From: Pelagicoccus mobilis
GTDB taxonomy: Bacteria > Verrucomicrobiota > Verrucomicrobiia > Opitutales > Opitutaceae
Assembly (NCBI RefSeq): GCF_016595505.1
Contig: NZ_JAENIL010000046.1
Coordinates: 1-64,000, forward strand
DNA length: 64,000 nt
Direction of reading: 5' to 3'
Under the pieces are notes generated by a model. The model had not been told where the DNA came from. It did no database searches and worked only from the letters and a program-made list of their open reading frames with translations. The position numbers and the translations under genes were made by a program. Positions 16,428 through 25,466 of this stretch are shown piece after piece; within the stretch, counting starts at the first letter, position 1; each line of letters begins with the position of its first letter.

Positions 16428-18410
16428 TTATTGCGCGAGTTTCTGGCTCCAGTCGTGTAGGTTGCGCGGTAGGTCGCCTCGGATCCAGGTGAAGCCCATC
16501 TGGTAGCGGACCGTGTTGCTGGCGTCGGTTTCGAGGATGGCTATGAGCTCGCTGTTCTTGCCTTTGCCGAGTTGCTTGATGTCTCGCAAGGCGTCTGGTT
16601 CTAGGATGATTCCAGTGCCGATTTCGTCTCCGTTTGGATATTGGTCCCAGATCGCGAGCCAGCTTTCGTTTCGTGAAGAAAGGGCTTGGGCTTTGTCGCC
16701 TTGAGCAGTGAGTCCGACTGCGACCTGGAACGGTGTTGTATCGGAGTTCACAGCCGGTCCCCAGAAGCGTGATTCGACGGAACACAGTTCGTCACCGACT
16801 TTGAGTGAAATGGTCTTGGTTTCCCGTAAATTCCCATCGCCGTAATAGTAGGTGAGGGAAACTTTTGCCTCGTCCGGGCGGGTCCAGATGACGTGACCGT
16901 AGCGGTAGACGTTAGAGGTTACGAGTTCACCGTTCTTCCAAAGTCCAGTACCACCGCAGCCGCGATAAGGACCGACTTTGTATCCATCGTAGCCTTCTCC
17001 CGTGTCTTTGTGGTAACTCATTTTGCCCGAGAGATGTTCGTCGTACCACTTTTGTACGATCGGCGTGGGTACGCTTTTCATCCAGCAATCGATGCCGCTG
17101 TTCTCGGGTGAGTCGCGGAGGGCGGGACCGTAGACGCGAAACGCCATCTTGTCATTTTCCCAAGCAATGTCGTCTTTGCGGTAGGGCTGGTAGACGGCGA
17201 GAGCCTGCTTTTCACCCTGGCCGGTCGCTTCGGTTTCAGCGGCTTGCAAGAGTGCGTACTTGTCGGAGACCTCCTCCTTGCCGAGTGCCTTCAGGATTTC
17301 GGAGCCCGCCATGAGGAAGGTGCCCGTACCGTAGACGTGAGTGAGTTCGGCCTTGATATTATCCTCGGGTGACGCTCCAACGGGCTGAACGTACCCAAGC
17401 ATGCCGGAGGCTTGAACACAGCTCTGGAGCCCCGCCCAGCCCTTTTCTACATGGGGCCAGTATTCTTGTTTAGGCAGTAGGCCTTGATTGATACCCCAAG
17501 CCAATCCGTAGACAAAGAAACCGGAGCCGCTGGTTTCCTTGCTCGGAATGTGAGCGGCGTCGTCGAGGTTTGGATACCACAAGCCATCTGCTTGTTGGCG
17601 TGCTTTGAGCGATGCGCTCATATCTACGAAGATCTCCTCGAGGAACGCACGAGAGGGGTGTTCTTGCGGTAGCTTTTCGAGCGTTAGGGCGAGGCCTCCG
17701 TAAACCCACCCGTTGCCACGGGACCAGAAGATCTTTTTGCCGTTTTCTAAACGTTGATCAATGTAGCGTGTGTCGCGGTAGTAGAGTTTTGATTCTGTAT
17801 CGAAGAGCGTTTCGTGGGTGGCTCGCCACTCTTTCTCCATGAAATCGAGATATTTCTCATCGCCGGTGGCTTCGTAGAGTCGAACGAAGGTAGGGGGAGC
17901 CATGTAGAGGGCATCGCACCAAGACCAGCGATCGTGGTGTTTTTCGGTGCGTTGCGAGGTCTTTTTCTCGCTGTACCAAGTCAGATCGACGCTGGGAGCG
18001 GATTCGATGATGTGGTCGACATGTTTCTGGAGGAGTTTGAGTCGTTCTGGGTGTTTGGAATCGAGGGAGTAAATTTCCAGCCAAGCGTGTCCGACGGCGT
18101 AGTCGTCAGCGTGATACGGTCGGGTCCCAGGTGCCCAGTTCGCGAGCCCGCCAACGCGTACAATTTCGCCTAGGTACTTGGGATCTCCTGTCATGTAGGA
18201 GAGGCGAAGAAGTCCGTCGTAGAGCGGGGCGATGTGCCACTGACGGATGCCGATCTCGCGGAGTTGATTCTCGTTTGGGTGGGCGAGTTGCCAATCAGCG
18301 GTTTTTCGTAGGGCAGCTTCTACTTGGGGCGCTCGAAGTTGCGCTTGAGCGAGGGAGGTGAGTCCTAACGCAATGGTTAGGAGGAGGGATTTTGTGAGTT
18401 TGGAATTCAT
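16428..18410 (-). CDS. GH105-DUF4861 fusion, second copy
   Basis: A 660-residue paralogue of the protein at 10668-12650, with the same length and domain order. I judge well over half of residues identical by eye. The start ATG 18410 gives a signal peptide (MNSKLTKSLLLTIALGLTSLAQA); the longer frame adds an unlikely polar leader. The GH105 part carries HHDRWSWCDALYMAPP, where the Asp is the expected general acid. The C-terminal half is DUF4861 (YQPYRKDDIAWENDKMAFRVYG). It should act on unsaturated ulvan oligosaccharides made by the lyase encoded just downstream. Differences from its paralogue concentrate at residues about 85-155, possibly a substrate-size determinant. Confidence 0.9.
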   Translation of the reverse strand: MNSKLTKSLLLTIALGLTSLAQAQLRAPQVEAALRKTADWQLAHPNENQLREIGIRQWHIAPLYDGLLRLSYMTGDPKYLGEIVRVGGLANWAPGTRPYHADDYAVGHAWLEIYSLDSKHPERLKLLQKHVDHIIESAPSVDLTWYSEKKTSQRTEKHHDRWSWCDALYMAPPTFVRLYEATGDEKYLDFMEKEWRATHETLFDTESKLYYRDTRYIDQRLENGKKIFWSRGNGWVYGGLALTLEKLPQEHPSRAFLEEIFVDMSASLKARQQADGLWYPNLDDAAHIPSKETSGSGFFVYGLAWGINQGLLPKQEYWPHVEKGWAGLQSCVQASGMLGYVQPVGASPEDNIKAELTHVYGTGTFLMAGSEILKALGKEEVSDKYALLQAAETEATGQGEKQALAVYQPYRKDDIAWENDKMAFRVYGPALRDSPENSGIDCWMKSVPTPIVQKWYDEHLSGKMSYHKDTGEGYDGYKVGPYRGCGGTGLWKNGELVTSNVYRYGHVIWTRPDEAKVSLTYYYGDGNLRETKTISLKVGDELCSVESRFWGPAVNSDTTPFQVAVGLTAQGDKAQALSSRNESWLAIWDQYPNGDEIGTGIILEPDALRDIKQLGKGKNSELIAILETDASNTVRYQMGFTWIRGDLPRNLHDWSQKLAQ

Positions 18411-18448
18411 TACGAAAATCGAGTGGGAGTTCTCCCGTGTTGTATTTT

Positions 18449-18472
18449 TAACCACAGATAACACAGATAAGA
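18449..18472. repeat. Short dispersed repeat, CACAGAT type
   Basis: TTAACCACAGATAACACAGAT contains two CACAGAT units about 9 bp apart. It resembles the CACGAAT and CACAAAG repeats at 23421, 25332 and 28797 in layout. It sits in the gap between two minus-strand genes. Confidence 0.45.
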
Positions 18473-18540
18473 TTGATGGATCTTCCGATGAAGTGAGGTT
18501 GTGCGAGTGCCTTTTTTTGGGGGAGGGTGGGGCCGCGTTT

Positions 18541-21393
18541 CTAGAGGCGGCTTGTTACGCTGCTGTTGATTGGGGATCCGTCGTCTGAGCCTGTGAAAGT
18601 GTAGTTGCCTGATCCGAGGGAAAGGGTCTTACTGCGGGTGCTGGCGAGCAGGGTTGATGGAGCTGGGGCGATGGAGTTTGAGTCGAGTTTGATGTTTTGG
18701 ATACGCTCTGGGAATACGACAGTTGCTGTGGTGTTGGCAGGAATTTCGAGCTGCCAGGTGAAGCTGTCAGCTTCGAGGTTCCAACTGCTGCTGGCGGTGC
18801 CGTAGGGTGTGTCGATGCTCGCGGATCCGGAATTTTGCATGCCAACGGTTTGTGGCATGAAGATGAGTTTCTTGAATCCGGGGACGGAGGGATCGCGTTG
18901 CACGCCACCAATGGCGTTATAAAACCAATGGTGGAAACTCGATTGGAAGGGGTGACTCAGGGACTTTGAAGTCGTTTTCTTGATTGGATCCCAACGGCTC
19001 ATGTTTTCCCAGATGGAGGTAGCCCCTTGGGAGAACATGTATCGGTAGCTAGGATACTCTTCTTTGTTGAACATCTCCCAGGCGACGTCCGCGTGACCAT
19101 AGTCGCTGAGGGCGTGGTAGAGGAACCCAGCTCCATGGGCACCTACATTGAAATGGCCTCGGTTTCCGTTCACGATTTCCTCCGCAAGTCGGTCGGCGAT
19201 AGCTTGACGGTTCTCCGGATCGACCACTCCGTAGATGAGGGCGAGGGCGTTCTCGGTCTGGCTGTTGAAGGTCATTGCCCGCTTATGGAAGTAGGTTTCG
19301 TTGATCGTTTGCCGAATCAGCTCAGCACGCTTCTCGTAACTCTTGACGAGTCCTTCGCTCTCGCCGAGTTCTCGTGCAAGTGTCGCCATCGATTTGACTG
19401 CAAAGAAGTAGTGCATCGATGCGGTGGTGGCGGGATGGGAGTTGAAGGGGCTGCCATCAACTCGGGTGAAGGAGAGTTCGAGGGTAGCGGGTTGGTCGCA
19501 CCAGTCACCGAGGGATCCACTCGCGATGCCGCTCGGATATCTCTCTTCCGCAAACTCAAGGAAACGAACCATGTGTTTCCAGTGGTCTCTTATGATCTGG
19601 ATGTCTCCAGTGTATTGAAATTTGTACCACGGCAGCAGAACGGTGGAGATACCCCAGTCGAAGGCTTCGAACATGCCGTTGCGGCGGCCGGGAGCGATGT
19701 TGCCTGGGAGTCCGTCGAGAAGGTCGGATGAAGTGCGGATGTCTTCGATGTATTTTCCGAGGCTAGGGCCGATGTCCCAGTTGTGGTAGACCATCTCGGC
19801 GGTGTTGTAAGCGTCGAGCCAACCGCACTTCTCGCGGTGCGGACAATCGGCTGGGAGACCCACGAAATTTGCCTCGTAGGTCCAAAGAATGCACTCGTGA
19901 AGCTTGTTGAAGAACGGGTCGGAGGAGACGAAAGTGCCAGTGCGCTTGAAATCGGTACGGACTTGGTAGCCGATTAAGTCATTGAGCTCAGGTTTTTTTG
20001 GCAGACCGGTAATCTCGATGTACTGAAAACCGTGATACGTGAAGCGGGGTTCGTAAGTCTCGCGACCTTCGCCACTGGCGATGTAGCGATCCCACTGATA
20101 GGCTCCAACTGCGCGACGTCCCATGGTGTCCCAGTCGAGTTTGTTTTCAGGTGTGAGGATCTCTGAGTAGGTCAAGTCGATGACAGAGCCACGGGGGACT
20201 TCGAGCGAGAGGGAAATCCAACCGGCGAAGTTGATACCCATGTCTACGACGTAGGTGCGGGGGGCGGTTTCGATGATAGACTTTGCGGTAACAGTATCGA
20301 CCTTGCGGACGGGTGGAAGGAGTTGGGCTTCGAGTCGTTGCGGTAGCGGTTGTTTGGAGTCGGGACCTGAGACAGGACCCCAACTGAGATCTGCTTCTGT
20401 GAGACGGGCGTCGCAGACTTCACCGGTGTAGAGGTTCGCTTTTAAAAGGTGACTGGAGGCGGCTTGCCAATGCGAGTCTGTAACAATGGTTTCGCGAGTA
20501 CCGTCATGGTATTCGATCTCCAATTGCGCCATGGCCAGTGGTTTACCGTAGCGAAAGAGCGGATCGAAGAAGCCCATGCTTTGCCCGTACCAACCCTCGG
20601 CTAGGTGGATACGGAGCTCGTGCTCGCCTTCGGTCAGTTGGGTGTCGAGGACGTCGATGGTGTAGAGGGCCCGGACTTCGTAGTCGGTTTGAGCGGGGTC
20701 GAGTACGCGGTCGGAGATTTTCTGCCCATCGAGAATCAGTTCAGAGTACCCGAGGCTTGCTGAGTAGAGTCGGGCTTTGGCTACTGGTTTGAGGATGCTG
20801 AAGCTGCGGCGTAACCAGGTAGCGGGTTCGGCTGCTTGGACTTTTTCAATACGTTCTGTGCGTAGTTCGATAGCGGCTTCGTCGAGCTTGCGCTCACGTT
20901 CGTAGCCTCCGTCAGAAATCGGTTGGTAAACGACTTTCTCACACCAGTCGTGCACGATGGGATCCTCACTGGGTGACAGGTCGGCTGCATTGATCCAGGC
21001 CGCAGACCAGTCGGAGGGATCGATGAGTCCCATTTCCCAGGAGGAAACGTCCGAGGTAGCAGAATGCCCATGGTTGTCCCAGACGGTGACGCGCCAGTAG
21101 GCTATGGTGCGGGAACTCAGTTCGGCACCCTCGTAGGGGATGAGGTGAGACTGCTCGCTGGCGACTTTTCCGCTGTCCCAAAGATCTGCTTGGTTGTTGG
21201 CGAGTCCTGCTTCTGAACTTGCAACTTCTACTTGGAAGGCGGTCTGTCTGGTTTCACGTAGTTTTGAATCCAGTTTCCAGCTGAGCCGTGGTGAGAGCGC
21301 ATGTATGCCCACGGGCTGGTTGACGCTTTCGCATCGTAGGTCGTAGAGGGAGAGGGCCGCTCTATCGCTGTTGGGGGAAGTCTGTTCAATCAT
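18541..21393 (-). CDS. GH78 alpha-L-rhamnosidase, probably cytoplasmic
   Basis: A 950-residue GH78 protein. The order is an N-terminal fibronectin-like domain (LRCESVNQPVGIHALSPRLSW), the Bac_rhamnosid_N lectin-like domain (LRRSFSILKPVAKARLYSASLGYSELILDG), a beta-sandwich, and an (alpha/alpha)6 catalytic barrel. The barrel carries the active-site motif Asp516-Cys-Pro-His-Arg-Glu521-Lys-Cys-Gly-Trp. A C-terminal beta-sandwich (IDTPYGTASSSWNLEADSFTWQLEIP) closes the protein. It begins MIEQTSPNSD with no signal peptide, so I infer it acts on imported oligosaccharides in the cytoplasm. It heads the minus-strand operon running to the beta-helix gene and is divergent from the DUF5060 gene. Confidence 0.92.
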   Translation of the reverse strand: MIEQTSPNSDRAALSLYDLRCESVNQPVGIHALSPRLSWKLDSKLRETRQTAFQVEVASSEAGLANNQADLWDSGKVASEQSHLIPYEGAELSSRTIAYWRVTVWDNHGHSATSDVSSWEMGLIDPSDWSAAWINAADLSPSEDPIVHDWCEKVVYQPISDGGYERERKLDEAAIELRTERIEKVQAAEPATWLRRSFSILKPVAKARLYSASLGYSELILDGQKISDRVLDPAQTDYEVRALYTIDVLDTQLTEGEHELRIHLAEGWYGQSMGFFDPLFRYGKPLAMAQLEIEYHDGTRETIVTDSHWQAASSHLLKANLYTGEVCDARLTEADLSWGPVSGPDSKQPLPQRLEAQLLPPVRKVDTVTAKSIIETAPRTYVVDMGINFAGWISLSLEVPRGSVIDLTYSEILTPENKLDWDTMGRRAVGAYQWDRYIASGEGRETYEPRFTYHGFQYIEITGLPKKPELNDLIGYQVRTDFKRTGTFVSSDPFFNKLHECILWTYEANFVGLPADCPHREKCGWLDAYNTAEMVYHNWDIGPSLGKYIEDIRTSSDLLDGLPGNIAPGRRNGMFEAFDWGISTVLLPWYKFQYTGDIQIIRDHWKHMVRFLEFAEERYPSGIASGSLGDWCDQPATLELSFTRVDGSPFNSHPATTASMHYFFAVKSMATLARELGESEGLVKSYEKRAELIRQTINETYFHKRAMTFNSQTENALALIYGVVDPENRQAIADRLAEEIVNGNRGHFNVGAHGAGFLYHALSDYGHADVAWEMFNKEEYPSYRYMFSQGATSIWENMSRWDPIKKTTSKSLSHPFQSSFHHWFYNAIGGVQRDPSVPGFKKLIFMPQTVGMQNSGSASIDTPYGTASSSWNLEADSFTWQLEIPANTTATVVFPERIQNIKLDSNSIAPAPSTLLASTRSKTLSLGSGNYTFTGSDDGSPINSSVTSRL

Positions 21394-21570
21394 GAGGCGA
21401 TCAAAGTGTCGGAGACTAGCAGTCGCAGCCGGCGGGGTTAGGCCTCAAGGTGTCGATACAGATGAAAACAATGGAGAGTGGGTTTTCTCTCTTTAATGGT
21501 CAAAGAAGTCGAACGAATGGTCTGAACCTCAAAACCGTTTAGATCCGTTCTAGCCCCTTTCATCTCGATT

Positions 21571-23412
21571 ATGTCTCTACGTTTTCTATCAAAGGTCCTC
21601 GCTCAATGCATGGTGGGATTCATTGCTGCTGCTTCACTGCATGCCAAAGACGCTCATACTATCCACTTGTGGGAACCCATAGTGCTTACCTTCGAGGGCC
21701 CAGAGGCGATTGAATCCGCAGCGACCTTCCGCAACTATCGTTTGGATGTGGTATTCAGCAACGGGGTGAAGAGCGTAACAGCCCCTGGATACTTTGCCGC
21801 AGATGGAGACGCAGCGAATACCAGTGCGGACTCCGGCAACAAGTGGCGCGTGAAGTTCACTCCGGATGTGGTTGGTGAGTGGTCGTACAAGGTGTCTTTT
21901 CGGGAAGGCAAAGACATCGCCGTTAGCACTAAGCCGAATGCGGGTAAAGCGGTTAAACCCATTGATGGGAAAAGCGGAACATTTAAAGTCATTCCTACAT
22001 CTCCGGATGCAAAAGGCTTTTTCGCGAAAGGCCAGCTGCGCTATGTGGGAGAACATTACGTGCAGCACCAGGGAACCGGAGAGTGGTTTGTGAAGGCAGG
22101 GCCGGGGAGTCCTGAAGATTTTCTAGGTTATGCGGGATTTGACGGGACTCATGACAGAGGCAGCAACCTCCCAGATGATGCCCTTGGTGAAGACGGCTTG
22201 CATAACTATGCACCACATATCAATGACTGGCGCGAAGGCGATCCGACTTGGGGGCAGGGGCGCGGAAAGGGGATTATCGGAGCCCTCAATTATCTCGCTG
22301 AAATGGGTGCTAATACGATTTACAACGTCCTCATCACTCTAAACGGCGATGCGGATACCACATGGCCGTGGGTTGCCCCACTAGAGTACGCCGAGGGCGA
22401 AGCACCGGACTTCAAGTATAAGCGAACCAAATACAAGAATCTCGATGTTTACGACGTCTCCAAACTCGACCAGTGGGACATCGTATTCACTCACATGGAT
22501 CGCCTCGGTATCAATCATGACACTTATCTTACCGAGAACGAGAATACCACGCTGCTAAACGGCGACCAACTTGGCTTTGAAACGAAGCTCTATTTCCGCG
22601 AGATGGCCGCACGCTTTTCTTACCACCTCAGCTGGCGTTGGAACATCGGAGAAGAGCCGCACGATGTGCGTCCCCCAGAGATGAGCGAATGGATGGAGTA
22701 TCTACAAACGATCAACATCTATAACCATCCGGTCGGCCACCACTGCAGCGGCAAGCGCGAATTGCGTTACGACGTTTACGAACCTCAGCTCGGGAAAGAG
22801 TACATGGATGGAGCGTTTCTGCAGATCAACGAGGACTACCATGAAGAAACGCTCAAATACGTGAAGGCGTCCCGCGAAGCCGGCAAGAAGTGGGTGGTGC
22901 CTATCGATGAGCCAAACCGTATTCTCCCTGGAAACGATGACATGGCACGCGAAAGCTTCTGGAAGGTTGCGATGGCCGGGGGCGAAGGTATTGGCGTATA
23001 TGTAGCGTATCAATTGAGCGATTACACAGATATTACCATCGAAGACTTCCGCCGTCTCGAGTCCGTCTGGGAAGTGGTATCCCATGGCGTTCGATTTTTT
23101 CAGATTCCTGAGATCAACCGGGAGCTTCCTAAGCTCATCACGCAAAACGAGCTGATCCGCAATGGCTATTGTTTGGCTGACCGGGGCAATCTCTACATCG
23201 TTTGGACTAAGCATGCCGCAGCGGTTGATCTGGATATCACCGACTCTCCAGGTACTTACTCGGTACAATGGTACGATCCGTTTAATGGAGGCGACTTAGT
23301 TGCTGGTCCGGAGGTGACAGTCGAAGAAGGGGGCAAGCCGATCTATTTTGGTACGCCGCCGACCAGCCATAACGAGTGGATTGTCGTGGTGAAAAGAGTT
23401 GAGGATGAGTGA
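21571..23412 (+). CDS. DUF5060 glycoside hydrolase-like protein
   Basis: A 613-residue secreted protein (signal MSLRFLSKVLAQCMVGFIAAASLHA). Residues about 28-145 match the DUF5060 beta-sandwich found at the front of several hydrolases (LWEPIVLTFEGPE, FRNYRLDVVF, KFTPDVVGEWSYKVSF). A TIM-barrel-like region follows, with two candidate acidic motifs: WNIGEEPHD near residue 360 and VVPIDEPNR near residue 450. The C-terminal beta-domain (YSVQWYDPFNGGDLV) looks like the putative collagen-binding domain often attached to such enzymes. No substrate can be assigned. It starts a plus-strand group with the propeller protein and the RpiB-type isomerase. Confidence 0.75.
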   Translation: MSLRFLSKVLAQCMVGFIAAASLHAKDAHTIHLWEPIVLTFEGPEAIESAATFRNYRLDVVFSNGVKSVTAPGYFAADGDAANTSADSGNKWRVKFTPDVVGEWSYKVSFREGKDIAVSTKPNAGKAVKPIDGKSGTFKVIPTSPDAKGFFAKGQLRYVGEHYVQHQGTGEWFVKAGPGSPEDFLGYAGFDGTHDRGSNLPDDALGEDGLHNYAPHINDWREGDPTWGQGRGKGIIGALNYLAEMGANTIYNVLITLNGDADTTWPWVAPLEYAEGEAPDFKYKRTKYKNLDVYDVSKLDQWDIVFTHMDRLGINHDTYLTENENTTLLNGDQLGFETKLYFREMAARFSYHLSWRWNIGEEPHDVRPPEMSEWMEYLQTINIYNHPVGHHCSGKRELRYDVYEPQLGKEYMDGAFLQINEDYHEETLKYVKASREAGKKWVVPIDEPNRILPGNDDMARESFWKVAMAGGEGIGVYVAYQLSDYTDITIEDFRRLESVWEVVSHGVRFFQIPEINRELPKLITQNELIRNGYCLADRGNLYIVWTKHAAAVDLDITDSPGTYSVQWYDPFNGGDLVAGPEVTVEEGGKPIYFGTPPTSHNEWIVVVKRVEDE

Positions 23413-23420
23413 GTTTATTG

Positions 23421-23450
23421 CCCACCAAGGACACGAATGAGCACGAATAG
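23421..23450. repeat. Dispersed repeat overlapping a start codon
   Basis: CCCACCAAGGACACGAATGAGCACGAATAG has two CACGAAT units 9-10 bp apart. The ATG of the next gene (23437) lies inside it, so the first residues MSTNR are repeat-derived. Confidence 0.5.
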
Positions 23451-24420
23451 AATTAAGAGATCCGTTCCGTTTGTCTGCCTTTTGAGTTTGGGGGTGGTTT
23501 CAGGACTTGCGGAAACGCTTCCGCCCGAGAACGACCCGATGCTCGAATGGCATCGTCCTGTGGATGCGAACGCGTTTGTTACGACGATGGGTAATAACCA
23601 CGACTCTGTCATCTTCTATGAGCCAGAGACGGAGTATCCCTACAAGCTGATCGTCAGCCATACTCCGGAAGTGGCCCACTTGTGGCGTGCTAAAACGTTT
23701 TCTTGGAGCAGTGAGGACTGGGAACTCGTTTCCGACCAGTACAAGATTGGCAATCACTACGAGTATGATGATGGGGTAAAGGTTGACGGCACCTACTACA
23801 TCTATGAAGGAGGCCAAGTATTCACTTACTCAGGACCGTTGGAGGATGCTAGTGGTAAGTGGGAAGTTGCAGGGAATTTCCCAAAGAGGCAGTGCGACGA
23901 TCTTGGTGTCTATTATGAGGACGGGCTCTTTCACATCTTTGGTGAGCATGGCCATTTCCCCCACGGCCCAGACGGAACGAGCCTCGCTCACTTTACATCG
24001 AAAACGGGCTTGGGCGATTGGACACTCGTCAATGCCAAAGCCGTCGATCCCAATCCCGATGGTGGGAACCGATATGGGGTGGGAGACGCGACGATCGAGA
24101 AGGTCGGAGACTATTACTACATCTTCTGCGATAGGGAGTCTCCAGGAAGTCCATACAAGGTCACTGGATGGCGATCCCGAAGTTTGTTCGAGCCATTTGA
24201 ATACTTGGGAAAAACCATCACGCCACGTTCCACTGAAGTCGATGACTGGGACAATTACAGGATACAGGATCCAGATATTCAATACATCCCCGAGCTCGGT
24301 CGCTACGCGATCACATGCAATATGATGGATAAAGACGGTAACCCCGGCGGGAATTTTCCAGGAGTTAAAGGCGGCGGCACTCGCGTGATCGGCGTATTCT
24401 ATTCCGGTGAACCCGAGTAA
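23437..24420 (+). CDS. Five-bladed propeller protein, GH43/GH117-like
   Basis: A 327-residue secreted protein with a signal peptide ending near SGLA. The sequence is built from beta-propeller blades (SVIFYEPETEYPYKLIVSHT, DDGVKVDGTYYIYEGG, DDLGVYYEDGLFHIFGEHGH, GVGDATIEKVGDYYYIFCDRES, IQDPDIQYIPELGRYAITCN). The layout is that of the GH43/GH62/GH117 clan, with acidic residues at blade starts (NNHDS, CDDLG, GVGDA). It may be an exo-acting hydrolase on a minor sugar such as xylose, but the family is not certain. The assigned ATG lies in a dispersed repeat, so the native start may have been replaced. It is 24 bp after the DUF5060 gene and very likely in its operon. Confidence 0.7.
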   Translation: MSTNRIKRSVPFVCLLSLGVVSGLAETLPPENDPMLEWHRPVDANAFVTTMGNNHDSVIFYEPETEYPYKLIVSHTPEVAHLWRAKTFSWSSEDWELVSDQYKIGNHYEYDDGVKVDGTYYIYEGGQVFTYSGPLEDASGKWEVAGNFPKRQCDDLGVYYEDGLFHIFGEHGHFPHGPDGTSLAHFTSKTGLGDWTLVNAKAVDPNPDGGNRYGVGDATIEKVGDYYYIFCDRESPGSPYKVTGWRSRSLFEPFEYLGKTITPRSTEVDDWDNYRIQDPDIQYIPELGRYAITCNMMDKDGNPGGNFPGVKGGGTRVIGVFYSGEPE

Positions 24421-24471
24421 ACCTGATCCCCGCGAACGAGCACTCTAGATTTACCAAAAACAGAAAGAAAA

Positions 24472-25113
24472 ATGAAAATTGCACTGATTAACGAAAACAG
24501 CCAGGCCGGCAAAAACTGTATTGTTGAGACTGCTCTCAAGAAAGTGGTAGAGCCAATGGGGCATGAAGTATTCAACTACGGCATGTATACCGCTGAGGAC
24601 AACGAGCAGTTGACCTACGTTCAGAACGGTATTCTAGCCGCTGTTCTGCTAAATTCCGGCGCTGCCGATTTTGTGGTGACGGGTTGCGGTACAGGCGAGG
24701 GTGCTTTGGTCTCATTGAATGCTTTCCCTGGCGTGATCTGCGGTCACGCTCAAGATCCGGTTGACGCCTTTTTGTTCTCGCAGATCAATGCGGGCAACGC
24801 GCTCTCGATGCCATTTGCAAAGGGCTTCGGCTGGGCGGGTGAATTGAATATCGAATACATTTTCGAAAAGCTCTTCGGTCAGGAAATGGGTATTGGCTAC
24901 CCGAAGGAACGTGCGGCGATCATGGCCAAGAACCGGGGGATTCTCAATGACGTGAAGGCGATCACGCACAATGACTTGGTTTCCATTTTGCAGAAACTCG
25001 ATCAAGACTTGGTGAAAGGCGCTCTTGGTGGTGCTCAGTTCAAGGAGTACTTCTACGCCAACGCCACCAACGACGAGATCAAAGAGGCCGTGAAGGCCAT
25101 CGTCGGCGAGTAA
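24472..25113 (+). CDS. RpiB/LacAB-family isomerase, possibly DhuI-like
   Basis: A 213-residue cytoplasmic protein of the RpiB/LacA/LacB sugar isomerase family. It has the N-terminal MKIALINENSQAGKN strand, the VTGCGTGEG active-site cysteine loop (Cys about 67) and GNALSMPFAKGFGWAGELN. It is longer than the roughly 150-residue RpiB, with an extra C-terminal helical part. From established work, RpiB-type proteins of about this length (DhuI in streptococci) isomerise 4-deoxy-L-threo-5-hexosulose uronate, the product of GH88/GH105. That activity would fit this locus, but a pentose- or hexose-phosphate isomerase is also possible. It is the last gene of the group and a strong terminator follows. 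Confidence 0.8.
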   Translation: MKIALINENSQAGKNCIVETALKKVVEPMGHEVFNYGMYTAEDNEQLTYVQNGILAAVLLNSGAADFVVTGCGTGEGALVSLNAFPGVICGHAQDPVDAFLFSQINAGNALSMPFAKGFGWAGELNIEYIFEKLFGQEMGIGYPKERAAIMAKNRGILNDVKAITHNDLVSILQKLDQDLVKGALGGAQFKEYFYANATNDEIKEAVKAIVGE

Positions 25114-25143
25114 GAGTCAACGAGCTTCGCTTTGCACAATTGC

Positions 25144-25180
25144 GAAAGACCTAGCTTCAGCCGAACGCTGGGTCTTTTTT
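25144..25180 (+). terminator. Rho-independent terminator
   Basis: AAAGACCTAGC pairs with GCTGGGTCTTT (one G-T pair) and is followed by TTT. It lies about 30 bp after the isomerase stop codon. Confidence 0.88.
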
Positions 25181-25466
25181 GTATTCGAAGTTTTGATGTT
25201 TACCGATCGTGAAAATGTATGGTCCTAAGTTTACTCAAAAGATAGCGCTCCGTCGTCCCCGGCGGCTATTGGTATGTGTGTGCCCAACAGGGACCGCGGC
25301 CGCTACCTTTGCGTAGTAAACGTGTTTTTTTGCCACAAAAAGGCTCAAAGAACCTGGGTTATAAGGCAGCTAGCGTCGGTTGAGTTTTTGTACCTTTTGT
25401 TTGCTCGCTTAACTCCTGTGTTACTTCGTTCGGTAGTGGCTATTAATACGGCGCATTGGCCTCTGA
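25181..25466. other. Convergent intergenic spacer
   Basis: The spacer between the isomerase terminator and the GH106 stop codon. It contains a CACAAAAAGGCTCAAAG-type dispersed repeat at 25332-25355. No gene is supported here. Confidence 0.5.
25332..25355. repeat. Short dispersed repeat, CACAAAG type
   Basis: GCCACAAAAAGGCTCAAAGAACC has the same two-unit layout as the repeats at 18449 and 23421. It lies in non-coding DNA. Confidence 0.4.

Noticed and set aside
19027-19731. A 234-codon plus-strand frame opposite GH78
   Set aside because: Lies wholly inside a well-supported GH78 gene and has no motif of its own.
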